A stretch of DNA of 11,864 nt, from the NCBI GenBank assembly GCA_033856335.1, contig JAWVFG010000145.1, positions 1 to 11,864 of the forward strand, read 5' to 3'. The notes below the pieces were generated by a model that ran no database searches, had not been told where the DNA came from, and saw nothing but the letters and a program-made list of their open reading frames with translations. A program made the translations under genes and the position numbers. This document shows, one piece after another, positions 11,485 to 11,864 of the stretch. The first letter of the stretch is position 1, and each line of letters opens with the position of its first letter. Source of the DNA: DASUPK01 sp033856335. GTDB taxonomy: Bacteria > Actinomycetota > Thermoleophilia > Solirubrobacterales > 70-9.

Positions 11485-11864
11485 GAGTGCTCAGCCTCCC
11501 AGCGGGCGTAGTCGTCGGTGAAGTAGTGGAGGCGGATCTTCTTGAACTCCGTCGAGGAGTAGAGGACGGCGCGATCATCGCCGTGGAGGTCGTGCTGTGT
11601 GGCGATCCCGTCGAGCACGGCGTCGCACTCCTCCTTCGAGCGGCCGTGGGCCATGGTGAAGACGCTGTAGGGCCAGTCCGCGTAGGTCGGGCGCTGATAG
11701 CAGTGGGAGATGCCGCGAACGGCCGCCATGCGCGCGCCCACCTCGAGGATGTCCTCCTCGGGGACGCGCCAGACACCCATCCCGTTGGCGGAGAACCCGG
11801 CGCGCCGGTGGAAGAGGATCGCGGCCACCCGGCGCAGCAGCTTGCGGTCGACCATCCCTCGCAG
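11481..11864 (-). CDS. AsnC/Lrp-like siroheme decarboxylase (AhbA/AhbB/NirD-type), C-terminal part, 5' cut by window edge
   Basis: Members of this family look like AsnC/Lrp regulators but decarboxylate siroheme towards Fe-coproporphyrin (Ahb heme route) or act in heme d1 synthesis (NirDLGH). The frame is open to the window end; an internal ATG at 11853-11855 falls within the conserved RR.AAILFHRRAGF segment, so the real start lies outside. Family marks are NGMGVWRVPEE, the HCYQRPTYADWPYSVFTMAHG stretch and KEECDAVLDGIA. Location beside hemL supports a tetrapyrrole role rather than gene regulation. It could be AhbA, AhbB or the second half of a fusion; the missing N-terminus prevents a choice. 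Its stop overlaps the hemL start by four bases, and its end carries the GGGAGG that probably serves hemL. Confidence 0.85.
   Translation of the reverse strand: MRGMVDRKLLRRVAAILFHRRAGFSANGMGVWRVPEEDILEVGARMAAVRGISHCYQRPTYADWPYSVFTMAHGRSKEECDAVLDGIATQHDLHGDDRAVLYSSTEFKKIRLHYFTDDYARWEAEHS
11495..11500 (-). promoter_or_regulatory. Shine-Dalgarno supporting an ATA start of hemL
   Basis: GGGAGG on the minus strand, ten bases before ATA 11484-11482. The only SD-like site before the GTG at 11445 is GAGGAG at 11467-11472, 21 bases away, too far to serve it. Confidence 0.5.

Overview
The window is a GC-rich, densely packed bacterial chromosome segment. The sequence suggests an actinobacterium of the Thermoleophilia/Solirubrobacterales kind. 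The reasons are high GC with mostly G/C third codon positions, a dCTP deaminase of the mycobacterial DCD-DUT type, menaquinone genes, and a Rieske/cytochrome b complex unlike that of Streptomyces or mycobacteria. The taxonomic placement is inference. No phage, IS element, CRISPR array or rRNA is visible.

Left part (1-2312): the 3' end of purA (+). It converges on a multi-pass membrane protein of unknown function (-). Between them lies an imperfect long inverted repeat. A 268-base divergent region follows, with alternating TTTGG/CAAAT half-sites, a candidate promoter and a possible 31-residue small gene. A GlsB/YeaQ/YmgE-family membrane protein (+) comes next.

Middle (2323-5600): a leftward group of dcd, tatA, tatC, a membrane-anchored repeat-like protein and tRNA-Lys(CTT). 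The tRNA has its own TATAAT box. A small zinc-ribbon protein diverges from dcd. It ends at a strong bidirectional hairpin terminator shared with the next leftward operon.

Right part (5601-11864): one long leftward run with gaps or overlaps of at most 24 bases. Its order is siroheme-decarboxylase-like protein (5' cut by the window edge), hemL, a protein resembling the non-catalytic HepS subunit of heptaprenyl diphosphate synthase, qcrA, qcrB, qcrC, menG and a trans-polyprenyl diphosphate synthase. Together these cover early and late heme steps, the menaquinone side chain and ring methylation, and the menaquinol:cytochrome c reductase that uses both heme and menaquinone. The bc complex is of the split b6f/Bacillus type: b6-like QcrB, and subunit IV fused to cytochrome c in QcrC. 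The Rieske protein has a twin-arginine segment and tatAC lies nearby.

The most notable points are: (i) a recurring TAnnnT-N7-ATG arrangement at four gene starts, which points to leaderless transcripts; (ii) hemL appears to start at ATA, in an ATAA overlap one base away from the usual ATGA; (iii) a candidate HepS-like subunit heads the qcr/men genes; (iv) QcrB has Thr where b6-type proteins carry the heme-ci cysteine; (v) palindromic elements sit inside the HepS-like gene and beside purA.
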